NCBI RefSeq assembly: GCF_036924715.1
Contig: NZ_JAZHSB010000001.1
Location: 1,107,001 to 1,171,000, forward strand
Origin: Bradyrhizobium sp. AZCC 1721
Lineage (GTDB): Bacteria > Pseudomonadota > Alphaproteobacteria > Rhizobiales > Xanthobacteraceae
Reading direction: 5' to 3'
Length of the DNA stretch: 64,000 bases
In this document: one piece after another, positions 17,864 through 26,867 of the stretch
How the letters are laid out: each line of letters begins with the position of its first letter
Numbering within the stretch: the first letter of the stretch is position 1
Made by a program: the position numbers and the translations under genes
The notes under the pieces: generated by a model
Told to the model about the DNA's origin: nothing
What the model saw: the letters and a program-made list of their open reading frames with translations, nothing else
Database searches by the model: none

Positions 17864-18916
17864 ATGTCTGAACTTTCTTCCCAAAAAATTCCAGTGACCG
17901 TGCTGACGGGCTATCTCGGCGCCGGCAAGACCACGCTGCTCAACCGCATCCTGTCGGAAAACCACGGCAAGAAATACGCCGTCATTGTCAACGAATTCGG
18001 CGAGATCGGCATCGACAACGACCTCATCATCGGCGCCGATGAGGAAGTGTTCGAGATGAACAATGGCTGCATCTGCTGCACCGTGCGCGGCGACCTCGTC
18101 CGCATCATGGACGGCCTGATGAAGCGCAAGGGCAAGTTCGACGCCATCATCGTCGAGACCACGGGGCTGGCCGATCCGGCGCCGGTGGCGCAGACCTTCT
18201 TCGTCGACGAAGACGTCCAGAAGAACGCGCGGCTCGACGCAGTCGTCACCGTGGCGGACGCCAAATGGCTGAGCGATCGTCTCAAGGACGCGCCGGAAGC
18301 CAAGAACCAGATCGCGTTTGCCGACGTCATCGTGCTGAACAAGACCGACCTCGTCTCCAAACCGGAATTGGCCGAAGTCGAGGCCCGAATTCGCGGCATC
18401 AATCCATATGCAAAGCTGCACCGCGCCGAGCGCTGCAAGGTCGCGCTATCCGACGTGCTGGAACGCGGCGCGTTCGATCTCGATCGCATTCTGGAGATCG
18501 AGCCGGAATTCCTCGACGCCGGAGACGATCATCACCATCACGATCATGATCACCATCATGACCATCATCACAACGATCACAGCCACAGCCATGGCGGATT
18601 GAAGCACTACCACGACGAGGACATGCAATCGCTGTCGCTGCGGTCGGACAAGCCGCTCGACCCGACCAAGTTCATGCCGTGGCTGCAAACCCTCGTCGCC
18701 ACCGAGGGCCAGAAGATCCTGCGCTCGAAGGGCGTCCTCTCCTTCACCGACGACGACGACCGTTATGTGTTCCAGGGTGTGCACATGATGCTGGAAGGCG
18801 ATCATCAGCGGAAGTGGAAGGAAGGCGAGCCGCGCGAAAGCCGCGTCGTCTTCATCGGCCGCGAATTGCCGGAAAAGGCGATCCGCGAAGGTTTCGAAAG
18901 CTGCATTGCTGCGTGA
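17864..18916 (+). CDS. COG0523 (CobW/ZNG1-like) GTP-dependent zinc metallochaperone
   Basis: A 350-residue G3E-family GTPase. P-loop GYLGAGKTT at residues 16-24, metal-binding CICC (CxCC motif) at 69-72, VETTGLADP near 97-105, NKTD at 159-162, and a C-terminal CobW_C domain. A tract at residues 223-250 has about 16 histidines alternating with aspartate. Zur-regulated COG0523 proteins such as YciC/ZigA/ZNG1 deliver zinc to client enzymes during zinc limitation. The gene follows znuA by 54 bp and is likely in the same transcript, which supports zinc over cobalt. Confidence 0.92.
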   Translation: MSELSSQKIPVTVLTGYLGAGKTTLLNRILSENHGKKYAVIVNEFGEIGIDNDLIIGADEEVFEMNNGCICCTVRGDLVRIMDGLMKRKGKFDAIIVETTGLADPAPVAQTFFVDEDVQKNARLDAVVTVADAKWLSDRLKDAPEAKNQIAFADVIVLNKTDLVSKPELAEVEARIRGINPYAKLHRAERCKVALSDVLERGAFDLDRILEIEPEFLDAGDDHHHHDHDHHHDHHHNDHSHSHGGLKHYHDEDMQSLSLRSDKPLDPTKFMPWLQTLVATEGQKILRSKGVLSFTDDDDRYVFQGVHMMLEGDHQRKWKEGEPRESRVVFIGRELPEKAIREGFESCIAA

Positions 18917-18926
18917 GACGGAAATC

Positions 18927-19931
18927 ATGTCTTCCGAACAGCTCACCATTGCATCCCTGACCGACCGCGTGAAATCCGTTGCGGTTGGTGCACCCGTCTC
19001 CGCCGTGCATTTCCTCGGCGAGCGCGCTGCCTTCGTGTGCGCCGAGGAAAAAGTCGCAATCGCCGATGCCACCGGCGAAACCTCCCATGTGGTCGTGCAC
19101 AGCGGCGCCATCCTCTGCACAGCGTCCGATGGCAAGCGCGTCGTCACCGGTGGCGACAACGGCAAGCTCGTTGCATTGAATGCAAAGGGTGAGACGTCGG
19201 TGCTTGCGACCGACGCCAAACGGCGCTGGATCGACAATGTCGCGCTGCATCCCGATGGCGCATTTGCCTGGTCGGCTGGCAAGACGGCGTTCGTCCGCGG
19301 CGGCAAGGGCGAGGAGAAGACTTTTGATGCGCCGTCGACCGTCGGCGGCCTCGCCTTCGCGCCAAAAGGCCTGCGCGTGGCGGTCGCCCATTACAACGGC
19401 GTGACGCTGTGGTTTCCCAACATGGCGGCGAAGCCGGAATTTTTGGAATGGGCCGGCTCGCATCTCGCCGTCACCTTCAGCCCCGACAACAAATTCCTGG
19501 TCACCGCGATGCACGAGCCGGCGCTGCATGGCTGGCGGCTTGCCGATAACAGGCACATGCGGATGAGCGGCTATCCCGGCCGCGTCCGCTCGATGTCGTG
19601 GAGCGCGGGCGGCAAGGGGCTCGCCACGTCGGGTGCGGACAGCGTGATCATCTGGCCATTCGCCAGCAAGGATGGTCCGATGGGCAAGGAGCCTGCGATG
19701 TTGGCGCCGCTGCAGGCGCGCGTTTCCATGGTGGCCTGTCATCCGAAGCAGGACATCATGGCCGCAGGCTATAGTGACGGCACCGTGCTGATCGTGCGGC
19801 TCGAGGATGGCGCGGAAATTCTGGTGCGCCGCAACGGCAGCGAGCCGGTCTCGGCGCTGGCCTGGAACGCGAAGGGCACGTTGCTGGCCTTCGGCACTGA
19901 GGACGGCGACGCCGGGATGCTGGAATTCTAG
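18927..19931 (+). CDS. Cytoplasmic WD40-repeat protein in the zinc operon
   Basis: A 334-residue predicted beta-propeller without signal peptide or membrane segment. WD40-like blades are visible as repeated hydrophobic strands with G-H/S-D spacing, for example GAILCTASDGKRVVTGGDNGKL, HLAVTFSPDNKFLVTAMHE, RVRSMSWSAGGKGLATSGAD, and VSMVACHPKQDIMAAGYSDG. The start at 18927 is 10 bp after the GTPase stop, so the two are probably co-translated. WD40 propellers normally scaffold protein complexes. Its presence here suggests a role with the GTPase, but no function is established that I know of. Confidence 0.85.
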   Translation: MSSEQLTIASLTDRVKSVAVGAPVSAVHFLGERAAFVCAEEKVAIADATGETSHVVVHSGAILCTASDGKRVVTGGDNGKLVALNAKGETSVLATDAKRRWIDNVALHPDGAFAWSAGKTAFVRGGKGEEKTFDAPSTVGGLAFAPKGLRVAVAHYNGVTLWFPNMAAKPEFLEWAGSHLAVTFSPDNKFLVTAMHEPALHGWRLADNRHMRMSGYPGRVRSMSWSAGGKGLATSGADSVIIWPFASKDGPMGKEPAMLAPLQARVSMVACHPKQDIMAAGYSDGTVLIVRLEDGAEILVRRNGSEPVSALAWNAKGTLLAFGTEDGDAGMLEF

Positions 19932-20216
19932 AAAACGACCGCCCTGACACTGGTCTGTGCCCGTTGCGTCACTCGTGACCACCAAACCCGCCTTCAACCA
20001 CGGCGGCCGAGACTTAACAGGCGTACCCGATCAGCAATACGTACTTCGCGACTACCAGGTTTTCGGCGGTTATTCGTCCTATCTCCTCGCCCGAGCCGAG
20101 TTGCATGAGCGGCTGACCCGACGACATTGGTGAGTAGGAGAGTCGCGAGCACTCGTCGTTTGCCGCTGTAACCACCAATTGACGTCTCATCGTTTCGCCG
20201 TTGCAGGTGTCTGTGT
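19932..20216. other. Spacer with no convincing gene
   Basis: On the minus strand a 58-codon frame (20190 down to 20014, beginning MRRQLVVTAANDE) follows the SDR gene by 27 bp. It has no recognisable family and only a weak ribosome binding site. It could be a short real gene or a remnant; I do not call it. Base composition is lower in GC than around. Confidence 0.4.
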
Positions 20217-21107
20217 CTACGCACCACCAGGCTCGAACGGGCCTGGTTCGGAGTAGCCCTCGATCGATTCGACCTTTGCGTAGTTCTCGGCGATGCTCTC
20301 GGGTGTCAGATGTGGATCGTAGAAGCCAGGTCCCATGACGATAGCGATACGTTGGATTGCTCGGGCTCCTACGTTGTAGATCCTGTTCGTCTCCGAACAA
20401 CTATCGCTTGCCAGCCAAACGATCGCTGGCGCAACAGCCTCAACCGGCATGGCGGCTCTTCCATCTGCTTCAGCCAAGCGGGATCCAGCGGCGGGGTGCA
20501 TCCTCGTGTACGCGACTGGCGAAATGGTGTTCACGAGAATCCCATGCTCAGCACCTTCAATTGCAAGAATGCGCATCAATCCGACTACTGCGCACTTGGC
20601 CGCCGCATAGGTGGCTTGGCCACGTAGTCCGAACAGGCCGCTGACTGAGGTAGTGAGGATGATCTTCCCATAGCGTTGTGCGGCCATATAGGGCCAGGCA
20701 GCCTTCACCGTGTTAACCGGCCCGCCGACGTGCACGCGCCAATAGCGATCGAAATCGTCAAGGGTAGCGTCCGCGAATAGCTGGCTTCCGCAGATACCAG
20801 CGTTGTTCACGAGAAGGTCTATTCTCCCGAAATGCTCGATGGTCATCGCGATCAGGTCGCTACCACCTTCAGGGGTGGAAACATCGCTGTCATTCGCGAT
20901 TGCCTCACCTCCACGTGACCGAATGAGGTCGGCCACCTGTTCCGCTATCGTGGAGTCCTTCCCGAACCCCAATACGTCGGTCCCTAGGTCGTTTGCCACG
21001 ACCCGGGCACCGCGTTCGGCGAGAAGTTCGACGTGTGCCCGCCCCAGCCCGCGGCCTGCCCCAGTCACAACCGCGACCTTCCCTTCCAACGAAATTCGTT
21101 CAGTCAT
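20217..21107 (-). CDS. Short-chain dehydrogenase/reductase
   Basis: A 296-residue NAD(P)-dependent oxidoreductase. The Rossmann motif TGAGRGLGRAH is near residues 14-24, NNAG near 95, the catalytic Ser is in TTSVSG and the Tyr/Lys pair in YAAAK near 162. The start at 21107 is preceded by AGAGGA. Length is longer than the classical 250, owing to about 40 C-terminal residues. GC content and codon choice appear lower than flanking genes, which suggests horizontal acquisition. Substrate unknown. Confidence 0.9.
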   Translation of the reverse strand: MTERISLEGKVAVVTGAGRGLGRAHVELLAERGARVVANDLGTDVLGFGKDSTIAEQVADLIRSRGGEAIANDSDVSTPEGGSDLIAMTIEHFGRIDLLVNNAGICGSQLFADATLDDFDRYWRVHVGGPVNTVKAAWPYMAAQRYGKIILTTSVSGLFGLRGQATYAAAKCAVVGLMRILAIEGAEHGILVNTISPVAYTRMHPAAGSRLAEADGRAAMPVEAVAPAIVWLASDSCSETNRIYNVGARAIQRIAIVMGPGFYDPHLTPESIAENYAKVESIEGYSEPGPFEPGGA

Positions 21108-21396
21108 TTCGCTAATCCTCTTCCGACAAGATTGCCGCGGAGACCACGGGGCGACATATCGGGATTTCGTCGTGTGTTTTGTTTTTCTTGGGGCTCCGCG
21201 GCGCCGCCAGTAGTGGCCCAGAGCCTTTTGCGTGGCTCCGGCGAAGAAATGGGGCGGCAACTCAATCGGAAACACGGCTTAGGATGTGTATCTTCCGAAT
21301 TCTAGGCGTCCCGGGCCAGTTACCATACAGGTTCCCCGCGGAACTATGGGCCTTGCCGGCCGTTGAGCCCACGAACCATTTTGTGGGTCGAACGAT

Positions 21397-21747
21397 ATGC
21401 CTGCCGATGCCCGTCAACGCAAATATCGAAGGGAAATGCTGGGCGCGTCCACGCTGATCGCGGTCGGGCTAATCATTTCGGCCCTGTCGCTGAGCGAGAT
21501 CGTGGCGCGCGATTCCCTGAACGTCGCGCAGGCGACGCCGCCAACGCAATCGACGCCAGACGCAGAAACCAAACCGCCCGCGCCGCCTGCGCCGTCCGAA
21601 CCGGGCACGACCGGGCAAAGGCCATCAGACGTTCCGCCGCAGCCTGCCCGTCCAGACCCGGATGCGCAGAAGTCGGGCGCTCAGCCCGCGCTGCCGCCGG
21701 CGCCGGCGGAGAAGACCGCGCCGCCGATCCGCGAAAAGGAAAAATGA
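21397..21747 (+). CDS. Small membrane-anchored proline-rich protein
   Basis: A 116-residue protein with one hydrophobic segment (about residues 14-34, MLGASTLIAVGLIISALSLS) and a C-terminal half dominated by Pro, Ala, Gln, Glu and Lys, likely disordered and periplasmic. No family recognised. A decent AUG is present but the ribosome binding site is weak, so confidence is moderate. Confidence 0.5.
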   Translation: MPADARQRKYRREMLGASTLIAVGLIISALSLSEIVARDSLNVAQATPPTQSTPDAETKPPAPPAPSEPGTTGQRPSDVPPQPARPDPDAQKSGAQPALPPAPAEKTAPPIREKEK

Positions 21748-21978
21748 TCCCACTGCCGTTGCGCCGATTGTGCAATCGCAAAATCGTGGGCGGAGGCCCT
21801 GCCGCGCTCGTTTGATGCGCGAGTGTGTGGGCCATGTAACCTATTCGCCCGTATCAATTCGTAGGAGAGGGCGCAGGCCTCGCCTTCGAACGCCTTGTGT
21901 TGATCCCCAACAAGCGGTTAGGCTTGCTGCAAAACAGCCGGCAGGTCGAGTAACGGCCGGCAGATCAGGGAGTGACGC

Positions 21979-22920
21979 ATGCGTGAGTTAACGCCGGAAA
22001 CGATCACGGACGCCGTGCTCGACCAGATGGCGACGACGCCAGACCCTCGCCTGAAGGAGATCATGGCGTCGGCGGTAAAACATCTCCATGCCTTCGCCCG
22101 CGAGGTCAACCTGACGCCCGCGGAATGGATCAAGGGCATCGAATTCATGACTGCCGCCGGCAAGATGTGTTCGCCGGAACGGCAGGAATTCATCCTGCTA
22201 TCCGACACGCTCGGCCTCTCGGCGCTCGTCAACGGACTGCACGACGCAACCGCGCTTGAGGAAGCCACCCACACCAGTCTGCTCGGCCCGTTCTACCGCG
22301 AGGCCACGCCGACGCTTGCAGCCGGCAGTTCGATCGCCAAGAACCCGAAGCCCGGCAGCGAGTGCGTGTTGTATGGCCGCGTCACCGATGCCGCGGGCAA
22401 ACCGGTCGCGGGCGCCACCGTCTCGATCTGGCAGACCGGCGCTGATGGCCTCTATGACATCCAGGCCAGTGCGACCTCGGTCGATTACCGCGGTGTGTTC
22501 GCCACCGATGCCGATGGCCTCTATGTGCTGCGCACCGTCAAACCGCTCGGCTATTCGATCCCGATGGATGGCCCGGTCGGCGCGATGGTGAAGGCGCAGG
22601 CGCGGCATGGCATGCGGCCGGCGCATATTCACTTCCTGGTCGGCGCAGCCGGCTATCGCGAACTGGTCACGGCGCTCTATCTGCGTGACGATCCCCATCT
22701 GGCCGATGATGTCGTGTTCGGCTCGTCGGGCGATCTTGCCGTCGACGTGGTAGCCAATGATCCGGACTGCCCGATCAAGGGCATGCCGAGCATCCGCTTC
22801 GACATGCGGTTGTCGCGCGAAAGCGCCGCCGACAAGACCAGCGGGCGCGTCGGCGCCGATCCGTCGGCGATCATGAAACAAGCCAAAAGCGAACCGGCCT
22901 CGGCGGGTGCCGGCGGCTAG
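21979..22920 (+). CDS. Intradiol ring-cleavage dioxygenase (hydroxyquinol/catechol 1,2-dioxygenase type)
   Basis: A 313-residue non-haem Fe(III) enzyme that cleaves catechol-type rings between the hydroxyls. The N-terminal dimerisation domain (residues 1-100) precedes the catalytic core. Probable ligands are Tyr in GPFYR near residue 112, Tyr in LGYSIP near 193 and the two His in RPAHIHF near 217-220. LYGRVTDAAGKPVAGATVSIWQ and GLYDIQ are family signatures. The N-terminal region and length resemble hydroxyquinol 1,2-dioxygenases. The following ABC transporter genes (gap 91 bp) suggest that an aromatic substrate or precursor is imported. Confidence 0.9.
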   Translation: MRELTPETITDAVLDQMATTPDPRLKEIMASAVKHLHAFAREVNLTPAEWIKGIEFMTAAGKMCSPERQEFILLSDTLGLSALVNGLHDATALEEATHTSLLGPFYREATPTLAAGSSIAKNPKPGSECVLYGRVTDAAGKPVAGATVSIWQTGADGLYDIQASATSVDYRGVFATDADGLYVLRTVKPLGYSIPMDGPVGAMVKAQARHGMRPAHIHFLVGAAGYRELVTALYLRDDPHLADDVVFGSSGDLAVDVVANDPDCPIKGMPSIRFDMRLSRESAADKTSGRVGADPSAIMKQAKSEPASAGAGG

Positions 22921-23011
22921 CCCGAGACTGACGCGATCCACTCCACCGCAGCCGGGCGAAGATCCGGCGGACGCAGAAATACAACGACATAAACGACACA
23001 AGGGGGAATCG

Positions 23012-24256
23012 ATGAAACGCAGAACATTCCTGGGCGGCGCAATGGCCGTCGCGGTGGTAGGGCACGGGTCGAGCGCTCTTGCCCAGCAGCCGCCGATCAA
23101 GATCGGCATGTCGATGCCGCAGACCGGCGGCCTCGCCGGCGGCGGCAAGGCGTCGTTGCTCGGCATCGAGATCTGGCGCGACGACGTCAATGCCAAGGGT
23201 GGACTGCTCGGCCGCAAGGTCGAACTGGTCGTCTATGACGACAAGTCGAGCGCATCGGAGACGCCCGCGATCTACGCCAAGCTGGTCGATGTTGATAAGG
23301 TCGACCTGCTGTTCGCGCCCTATGCAACGGTACCGACCGCGCCGATCATGCCGTTCGTCAAGCAGCGCGGCCTCTTGCTGATGGGGAATTTCTCGTTCCA
23401 GGTGAACAGCAAGGTCGGCCACGACATGTGGTTCAACAATGCACCCTGGGGGCCGGCCGATAGCTGGGCGGCTTCGTTCCTCGACCTGGCGCAAAAGGCC
23501 GGCGGCAAGAACATGGCGCTGTTAACGGCGGATCAGGAATTCGCGCAAAACCTCGCGCTCACGGCGCGGGACGTCGCCAAGAAGCGCAATATCCCGATCG
23601 TTTTCGACCAGGTCTACCCGCCGAACACGGTTGAATTTTCGTCCATCATTCGCGCGTTGAAGGCGGCCAAGCCCGACATCGTCTATGTCGCGTCCTATCC
23701 GCCGGATTCGGCCGGCATCCTGCGTGCCGTGAACGAGATCGGGATCGGCGACAGCGTCAAGATTTTCGGCGGCGGCATGGTCGGTCTGCAATTTGCCGCT
23801 GTGATGTCGAATCTCGGCTCGCTGCTCAACGGCGTCGTGAACTACAATACCTGGCTGCCGGAAAAGAGCATGTATTTCGACGGCACCAAGGAATTTTTCG
23901 ACAAGTACACCAAGCGCGCCGTCGAGGCCAAGGTCGATCCGCTCGGCTACTATCTGGCGCCGTTCGGCTATGCGATGGGCCAGATGATCGAGGCGGCGGT
24001 CGGCGCGACCAAGTCGCTCGACCAGAAGGGCATCGCGAAATACCTGCGCGACAACGAGCACAAGACCATCGTCGGGTCGATCGCGTTTTCAGCCGATGGC
24101 GAGCGCAAGGAAACGGCGACCCTGCAGGCCCAGTTCCGCGGTGTAAAGGACAAGGATATCGAGCAGTTCCGTTCCTCCGGCAAGCAGGTGATTCTATTCC
24201 CTGACAAATTGAAAACCGGAGAGCTCATCACTCCCTTCGAGACTGCCCGAAACTAG
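23012..24256 (+). CDS. ABC transporter substrate-binding protein, branched-chain/aromatic type
   Basis: A 414-residue periplasmic binding protein of the leucine-binding family. It has an RR-type N-terminus (MKRRTFLGGAMAVAVVG) which may be a Tat or Sec signal, with cleavage near ALAQQ. A Peripla_BP_6 fold follows, recognisable from IKIGMSMPQTGGLAGGGK and DDKSSASETPAIYAKLVD. Start ATG 23012 has a strong AGGGGGA upstream. Proteins of this subfamily often bind aromatic acids, consistent with the dioxygenase immediately upstream. Confidence 0.88.
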   Translation: MKRRTFLGGAMAVAVVGHGSSALAQQPPIKIGMSMPQTGGLAGGGKASLLGIEIWRDDVNAKGGLLGRKVELVVYDDKSSASETPAIYAKLVDVDKVDLLFAPYATVPTAPIMPFVKQRGLLLMGNFSFQVNSKVGHDMWFNNAPWGPADSWAASFLDLAQKAGGKNMALLTADQEFAQNLALTARDVAKKRNIPIVFDQVYPPNTVEFSSIIRALKAAKPDIVYVASYPPDSAGILRAVNEIGIGDSVKIFGGGMVGLQFAAVMSNLGSLLNGVVNYNTWLPEKSMYFDGTKEFFDKYTKRAVEAKVDPLGYYLAPFGYAMGQMIEAAVGATKSLDQKGIAKYLRDNEHKTIVGSIAFSADGERKETATLQAQFRGVKDKDIEQFRSSGKQVILFPDKLKTGELITPFETARN

Positions 24257-24298
24257 CCCTCGTGGCTTTTCCGGCTCAGGGCCAAGGGGGGACTTGAA

Positions 24299-25174
24299 TT
24301 GTTTTCGATGGACCTGCTGCTTGGGGCAGTCGTGCTCGGCGTGCTGCTCGGCTGTTTCTATGCAGCCGTCAGCGTCGGCTTGTCCGTCTCGTTCGGCTTG
24401 CTCGATGTTCCCCATGTTGCGCATCCGGCGTTCCTGGTGCTGGCGTCCTATGGCGTATTCCAGCTCAACGAGAGCTATGACATCGACCCGTTGCTGGCGG
24501 GCCTCGCCATCACGCCACTGTTCTTCGTGTTCGGCCTGCTGGCCTACCGCGTCTATTACGAAACCTTCGAGCGGCGCGGCAGTGATGCCGCCGTCCGCGG
24601 CATCGCCTTCTTCTTCGGCATCGCCTTCATCATCGAGGTGCTGATCATCCTGCAATTCGGCGTCGACCAGCGCTCGGTTTCCGCGACCTATATCGGCAAG
24701 TCGTGGCGGTTCGGCGAGTTTCGGATACCGATCCGGCAACTGGTGGCTTTCGCGGTGGCGCTTGCGCTGACGGTGCTGCTTGCCGTGTATCTGTCGAAAA
24801 CCTTCATGGGCCGCGCGATCCGCGCGGTCGCGCAGGACGAGGAGGCGTTGCGGCTGATGGGCGCCAATCCGGTCCGCATCAAGCAATTTGCCTTCGGCAT
24901 CGCCACTGCCGTGCTCGGCATCGCCGGCGCGCTCCTGATCATCGTGGCGCCGGTCGAGCCGACGCTCGATCGCGCCTATATCGGGCGGACCTTCTGCGTC
25001 GTCGTCATGGCCGGGCTCGGCAGCATCAGCGGCACGCTGATCGCCGCCATCATCCTCGGCGTCGCCGAATCCATCGTGCTGACGTTGTTCGGGGCTTCCT
25101 GGGCGCCGGCGATCTCGTTCGCAATGCTGCTCGGCGTGCTCGCCGTCCGGCCGCAAGGTCTGCTCGGCCGATGA
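24299..25174 (+). CDS. livH: Branched-chain-type ABC transporter permease (LivH)
   Basis: A 291-residue inner-membrane permease with about eight hydrophobic segments. Family stretches include SVGLSVSFGLLDVPHVAHPAF near the N-terminus and FMGRAIRAVAQDEEALRLMGANP near residue 170, the cytoplasmic coupling loop. TTG at 24299 is favoured because AAGGGGG lies 8 bp upstream; an ATG at 24308 is the alternative. Overlaps livM by 4 bp. Confidence 0.92.
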   Translation: MFSMDLLLGAVVLGVLLGCFYAAVSVGLSVSFGLLDVPHVAHPAFLVLASYGVFQLNESYDIDPLLAGLAITPLFFVFGLLAYRVYYETFERRGSDAAVRGIAFFFGIAFIIEVLIILQFGVDQRSVSATYIGKSWRFGEFRIPIRQLVAFAVALALTVLLAVYLSKTFMGRAIRAVAQDEEALRLMGANPVRIKQFAFGIATAVLGIAGALLIIVAPVEPTLDRAYIGRTFCVVVMAGLGSISGTLIAAIILGVAESIVLTLFGASWAPAISFAMLLGVLAVRPQGLLGR

Positions 25175-26136
25175 ACAAGCGCAACCACAGCATTGCATTT
25201 TGGGCCGCCGTCGCCGTCTTCCTGGTCGCCGTGTTGTCGATGACGCAGATCGTCCGCAACGAATATCCGTTTTTTGCCGGCTACGTCATCCTGCAGTTCA
25301 TCGCGCTTGCGGTTGCCTGGAGCATCCTCGGCGGCTACGCCGGTTACGTCAATTTCGGCACCAACGCCTTTTTCGGCGTCGGCGTCTATACGGCGGTAGC
25401 GCTGTTCAAGGCGACGGGCGCGCCGCTCGTGGTGCAGATCGCAGCCGCCGCCGTCGTCGGCATGACGCTCGGCTTTGGCGTTGGCCTCCTCACTTTGCGG
25501 ATGCGCGGCATCTTCTTCTCGATCGCGACGATTGCGCTGGCGATCATCATCGAGACCTTTGTGATGAACTGGCGGTTCGTCGGTGGCGCGGCTGGCATCC
25601 AGATCCAGCGGCCGCCGGTGATGGCGCCGTTCGACAGCTATGTGAAGATGCTGTTTTTCGTGCAGGCCGTCCTGGCCGTCATCGCCATTGCGATCGCGCG
25701 CTACGTCCAGACTTCCCGGATCGGCCGTGGCCTGCAGGCGCTCAGGGACGACGAGCTCGCCGCCGAATGCACGGGCGTGCCGACCCTGAAGCTGAAACTG
25801 ATCGCCTGCATGATCTCGGGCGCGCTGATCTCCGCGGCCGGGGCGCCCGCTGCCATGTACCTGCAATATGCCGATCCGTCCTCGGCGTTCAACCTGAGCT
25901 ACTCGGTGTCGGCGCTGGCGATGGCGCTGATCGGCGGCACCGCGCACTGGATCGGCCCGGTGTTAGGGGCCATCCTGCTCGGCTCGACGCAACAGCTCCT
26001 CGCCGTGACCATCTCCTCGGAGGTCAACGTGCTGGTGCTCGGCATCATGCTGGTGCTGTTCGTGGTCGGCGCGCCGAAGGGCATCATTGGGCTATTGCGG
26101 CCGCGCTACCGTCTGCGCGCGGGGGGCAAGCAATGA
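25171..26136 (+). CDS. livM: Branched-chain-type ABC transporter permease (LivM)
   Basis: A 321-residue inner-membrane permease. It shows GGYAGYVNFGTNAFFGVGVY near residues 51-70 (compare GGYAGQVSFGHAAFFGIG in LivM), RMRGIFFSIATIALA and the coupling loop SRIGRGLQALRDDELAAECTGV. It pairs with LivH to form the channel. The start ATGA overlaps the livH stop and its own stop overlaps livG, so expression is tightly coupled. Confidence 0.92.
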   Translation: MNKRNHSIAFWAAVAVFLVAVLSMTQIVRNEYPFFAGYVILQFIALAVAWSILGGYAGYVNFGTNAFFGVGVYTAVALFKATGAPLVVQIAAAAVVGMTLGFGVGLLTLRMRGIFFSIATIALAIIIETFVMNWRFVGGAAGIQIQRPPVMAPFDSYVKMLFFVQAVLAVIAIAIARYVQTSRIGRGLQALRDDELAAECTGVPTLKLKLIACMISGALISAAGAPAAMYLQYADPSSAFNLSYSVSALAMALIGGTAHWIGPVLGAILLGSTQQLLAVTISSEVNVLVLGIMLVLFVVGAPKGIIGLLRPRYRLRAGGKQ

Positions 26137-26867
26137 ATACGGCAGCCGGCGACGCACCCCTGCTGCAGGTGGGGACTCTGACAAGGACCTTCGGCGGCTT
26201 CACCGCGCTCGACAATATCAGCGTCGATATCCGAAAGGGCGAACGGTTCGGCCTGATCGGCCCGAACGGCTCGGGCAAGACCACGCTGATCAACTGCATC
26301 TCCGGCGCGTTGAAGCCGCAGGTCGGCAGCGTGGTGTTCTGCGGCGAGGACATCACGCAATTGCCGCCGCACTTGCGCGCGCGCCGTGGCATCGCCCGCA
26401 GCTTCCAGATTCCGCGGCCGTTCAGGAGCATGACGGTGCTGGAAAACCTCATGGTCGGGCTCGACTTCGCCGCCGCCGGTTCAGCCGCGGCGGAGGAAGA
26501 AATCGCGATGTCGATCCTGACGCGGATGGGGCTCGCCTCGAAAGCCGGCGCGGCGAGCGCTACGCTGAGCCAGGTCGAGCTGCGCAAGATGGAGCTTGCC
26601 CGCGCGATGGCGGTGCGTCCGAAGCTTTTGATTTCGGACGAGGCGATGGCCGGGCTGTCGTCTTCCGAAGTCGACGAGGTGCTCGACCTCCTGATCAGCC
26701 TTGGCGAGGAAGACATCACCATCATCATGATCGAGCATATCATGCAGGCGGTGATGCGCTTTTCGGAACGGGTGATGTGTCTCGACGCCGGAAAGATCAT
26801 CGCGCTCGGCGCGCCAGCCGAGGTGATGGCCAACAAGCGGGTGCAGGAGGCCTATCTTGGCACTTAG
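26133..26867 (+). CDS. livG: Branched-chain-type ABC transporter ATPase (LivG)
   Basis: A 244-residue ATPase. Walker A GPNGSGKTT near residue 44, the LivG-specific RGIARSFQIPRPFRSMTVLENLMVG, and Walker B LLISDEAMAGLS are present. The signature region reads LSQVELRKMELARAMA, degenerate compared with the usual LSYGQQR (the Gly-Gln is replaced), which may lower ATPase activity or reflect a subfamily. ATG 26133 overlaps the livM stop; the end overlaps livF by 11 bp. Confidence 0.92.
   Translation: MNTAAGDAPLLQVGTLTRTFGGFTALDNISVDIRKGERFGLIGPNGSGKTTLINCISGALKPQVGSVVFCGEDITQLPPHLRARRGIARSFQIPRPFRSMTVLENLMVGLDFAAAGSAAAEEEIAMSILTRMGLASKAGAASATLSQVELRKMELARAMAVRPKLLISDEAMAGLSSSEVDEVLDLLISLGEEDITIIMIEHIMQAVMRFSERVMCLDAGKIIALGAPAEVMANKRVQEAYLGT

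Noticed and set aside
20014..20190. 58-codon minus-strand frame after the SDR gene
   Set aside because: It has no recognisable family and a weak ribosome binding site; it may be a remnant, so it is only noted in the spacer entry.
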